DNA from: Chenopodium formosanum
Lineage: Eukaryota; Streptophyta; Magnoliopsida; Caryophyllales; Amaranthaceae
Direction of reading: 5' to 3'
DNA length: 64,000 nucleotides
Assembly (NCBI GenBank): GCA_024500155.1
Contig: CM044867.1
Span: forward strand, 25,679,632-25,743,631
Shown here: positions 63,061-64,000 of the stretch, piece by piece
How positions within the stretch are numbered: position 1 is the stretch's first letter
Layout of the letters: each line of letters starts with the position of its first letter
Notes under the pieces: model-generated
Databases searched by the model: none
Told to the model about the DNA's origin: nothing
The model's input: the letters and a program-made list of their open reading frames with translations, nothing else
Translations under genes and position numbers: made by a program

Positions 63061-63131
63061 AACCTATTAGCTCAAGTGGAAGAGCACTATGCAATTGCAT
63101 AGGGGATGTAGGTTCGATTCCTACATAGGTT
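63061..63131 (+). tRNA. tRNA-like sequence 1 (6-nt anticodon loop)
   Basis: A 71-nt cloverleaf: acceptor AACCTAT/ATAGGTT (7 bp), D arm GCTC/GAGC, anticodon stem CTATG/CATAG with the 6-nt loop CAATTG, 5-nt variable region, T arm GTAGG/CCTAC with loop TTCGATT. A-box-like (TAGCTCAAGTGG) and B-box (GGTTCGATTCC) promoters are present. The loop is one short and lacks U33, so ordinary decoding is unlikely. Confidence 0.55.
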
Positions 63132-63480
63132 TAGAACATAGACAAAAAAATAATTTAGAACATAAGAAAAAAATTTAGAGTACATGTTTAGAACATAGGA
63201 AAAAATTTAGAACATAGGGAAAAAAAAAAAAAAAAAAAGAACATAAACAAAATAATTTAGGTAAAAAGAATATTTAGAACATAGGAAAAAAAAGCTTTAG
63301 AACATAGGTAGAAAAAATTTAGAACATAGGAAAATAAAACTTTAGAACATAAGTAGACTAAATTTAGAACATAGTAAAATAAAACTTTAGAACATAAAAC
63401 TTTAGAATATAAGTAGACTAAATTTAGAACATAGGAGTAGGCAAAAAAAATTTAGAACATAGAAAAAGAATATATTGTTT
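63130..63480. repeat. Second block of the TTTAGAACATAGG array
   Basis: The same units continue directly from the 3' end of tRNA-like sequence 1. Confidence 0.9.
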
Positions 63481-63595
63481 ATGTTCTAAAGTACATAGTA
63501 GGATTATACGAATCTATTTTATATTCTCATTCATGATTTAGAACAAAATTAGTAAATTTTAGAACAAATTTAGTAAATTTTACAACATATGCTAA

Positions 63596-63666
63596 AACCT
63601 ATTAGCTCAATTGGTAGAGCACTATGCAAATGCATAGAAGATGTAGGTTCAATTCCTGCATAGGTT
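63596..63666 (+). tRNA. tRNA-like sequence 2 (6-nt anticodon loop)
   Basis: 71 nt: acceptor AACCTAT/ATAGGTT, D arm GCTC/GAGC with loop AATTGGTA, anticodon stem CTATG/CATAG with loop CAAATG, T arm GTAGG/CCTGC (one G-T pair) with loop TTCAATT. The A box TAGCTCAATTGG is canonical; the B box has TTCAA for TTCGA. Confidence 0.55.
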
Positions 63667-63814
63667 AACTCTAAAAATAATATTAAAAAGAAAATTAAAT
63701 TAGCACTAAGTTATATTTTGTACAAGAATAAATTGGTTAAAATGATTAACAACTATGGAAACTTTGTTACAACTTAACTCACATACAAACTCTTGCCTCC
63801 ACACTATGAAAATG

Positions 63815-63885
63815 AACCTACGTGGGATTCGAACCCACATCTTTTGTGCATTTGCACAATACTCTACCCGTTGAGCTAGTAGGCT
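63815..63885 (-). tRNA. tRNA-like sequence 3 (6-nt anticodon loop)
   Basis: 71 nt on the minus strand: acceptor AGCCTAC/GTAGGTT, D arm GCTC/GAGT with loop AACGGGTA, anticodon stem TTGTG/CACAA with loop CAAATG, T arm GTGGG/CCCAC with loop TTCGAAT. The B box GGTTCGAATCC is perfect. Stem bases differ from copies 1 and 2 but remain paired. Confidence 0.6.
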
Positions 63886-64000
63886 AATGTATATAAAGCA
63901 TTTGAATTAAAAAAATTACTAAAAAGATAGATATTAAGTTTGCTTATACCGTTATTAGTAGTCCTTTAGTGCACATTTTGGGAGAGCAAGGACTATCCCA

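Noticed and set aside
63061..63131. Functional tRNA with a normal anticodon
   Set aside because: The anticodon loop is 6 nt without U33 in every register that preserves the stem.
61815..63480. Centromeric satellite
   Set aside because: Units are 13-22 bp and irregular, far from the length and regularity of plant centromeric satellites, and the array is short.

Overview
This is plant nuclear DNA: AT-rich, with GT-AG introns, many MITEs and LTR-retrotransposon debris. The first gene encodes a chloroplast co-chaperonin that, from memory, closely resembles spinach CPN21 without being identical to it. That points to Amaranthaceae (spinach, beet or goosefoot relatives). No database search was possible.

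Layout. (1) Positions 10-2830, minus strand: a complete CPN21/CPN20 gene with five coding exons, 255 codons and a 5'UTR intron. (2) 2972-5300: intergenic, with a MITE and a small coding relic carrying two stops. (3) 5855-25312, minus strand: a complete 27-exon gene for a 1220-residue protein ending in an SH3 domain, identified as TASH3, a subunit of the plant endocytic TPLATE complex. Its introns hold several Stowaway-like MITEs and a 120-bp tandem duplication that copies a splice donor. (4) 25776-26532: two well-formed MITEs upstream of TASH3. (5) 26640-32861, minus strand: a Ty1/copia element with its 5' LTR but no 3' LTR, disabled by stops and interrupted in gag by a 1.7-kb solo LTR. (6) 33900-36720: LTR-like debris and a broken RNase H. 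(7) 37388-46501: MITEs, three Mutator-like elements (two with clear 9-bp target duplications), a gypsy-type solo LTR, long microsatellites and a three-copy tandem repeat that shows paralogous empty sites. (8) 47488-50002: a Helitron-type 3' end, an RNase H relic and a C-rich minisatellite. (9) 50006-55139: an internally deleted PIF/Harbinger element with a larger two-gene Harbinger inserted in it; both have exact 3-bp target duplications. (10) 55306-59350: a hAT-like element with another nested in it, then a decayed plus-strand Harbinger ORF1 split by a hAT MITE with a perfect 8-bp target duplication. (11) 60608-64000: a repeat domain with dozens of degenerate 'TTTAGAACATAGG' units and three 71-nt tRNA-like sequences.

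Only the two housekeeping genes look functional. They are not functionally related to each other: one serves plastid protein folding, the other clathrin-mediated endocytosis. Everything beyond about 25.8 kb is transposon-derived or unassigned. The most unusual signals are the three tRNA-like cloverleaves, which share a 6-nt anticodon loop and paired-site changes, and the two independent duplications of 5' splice sites inside the two real genes.
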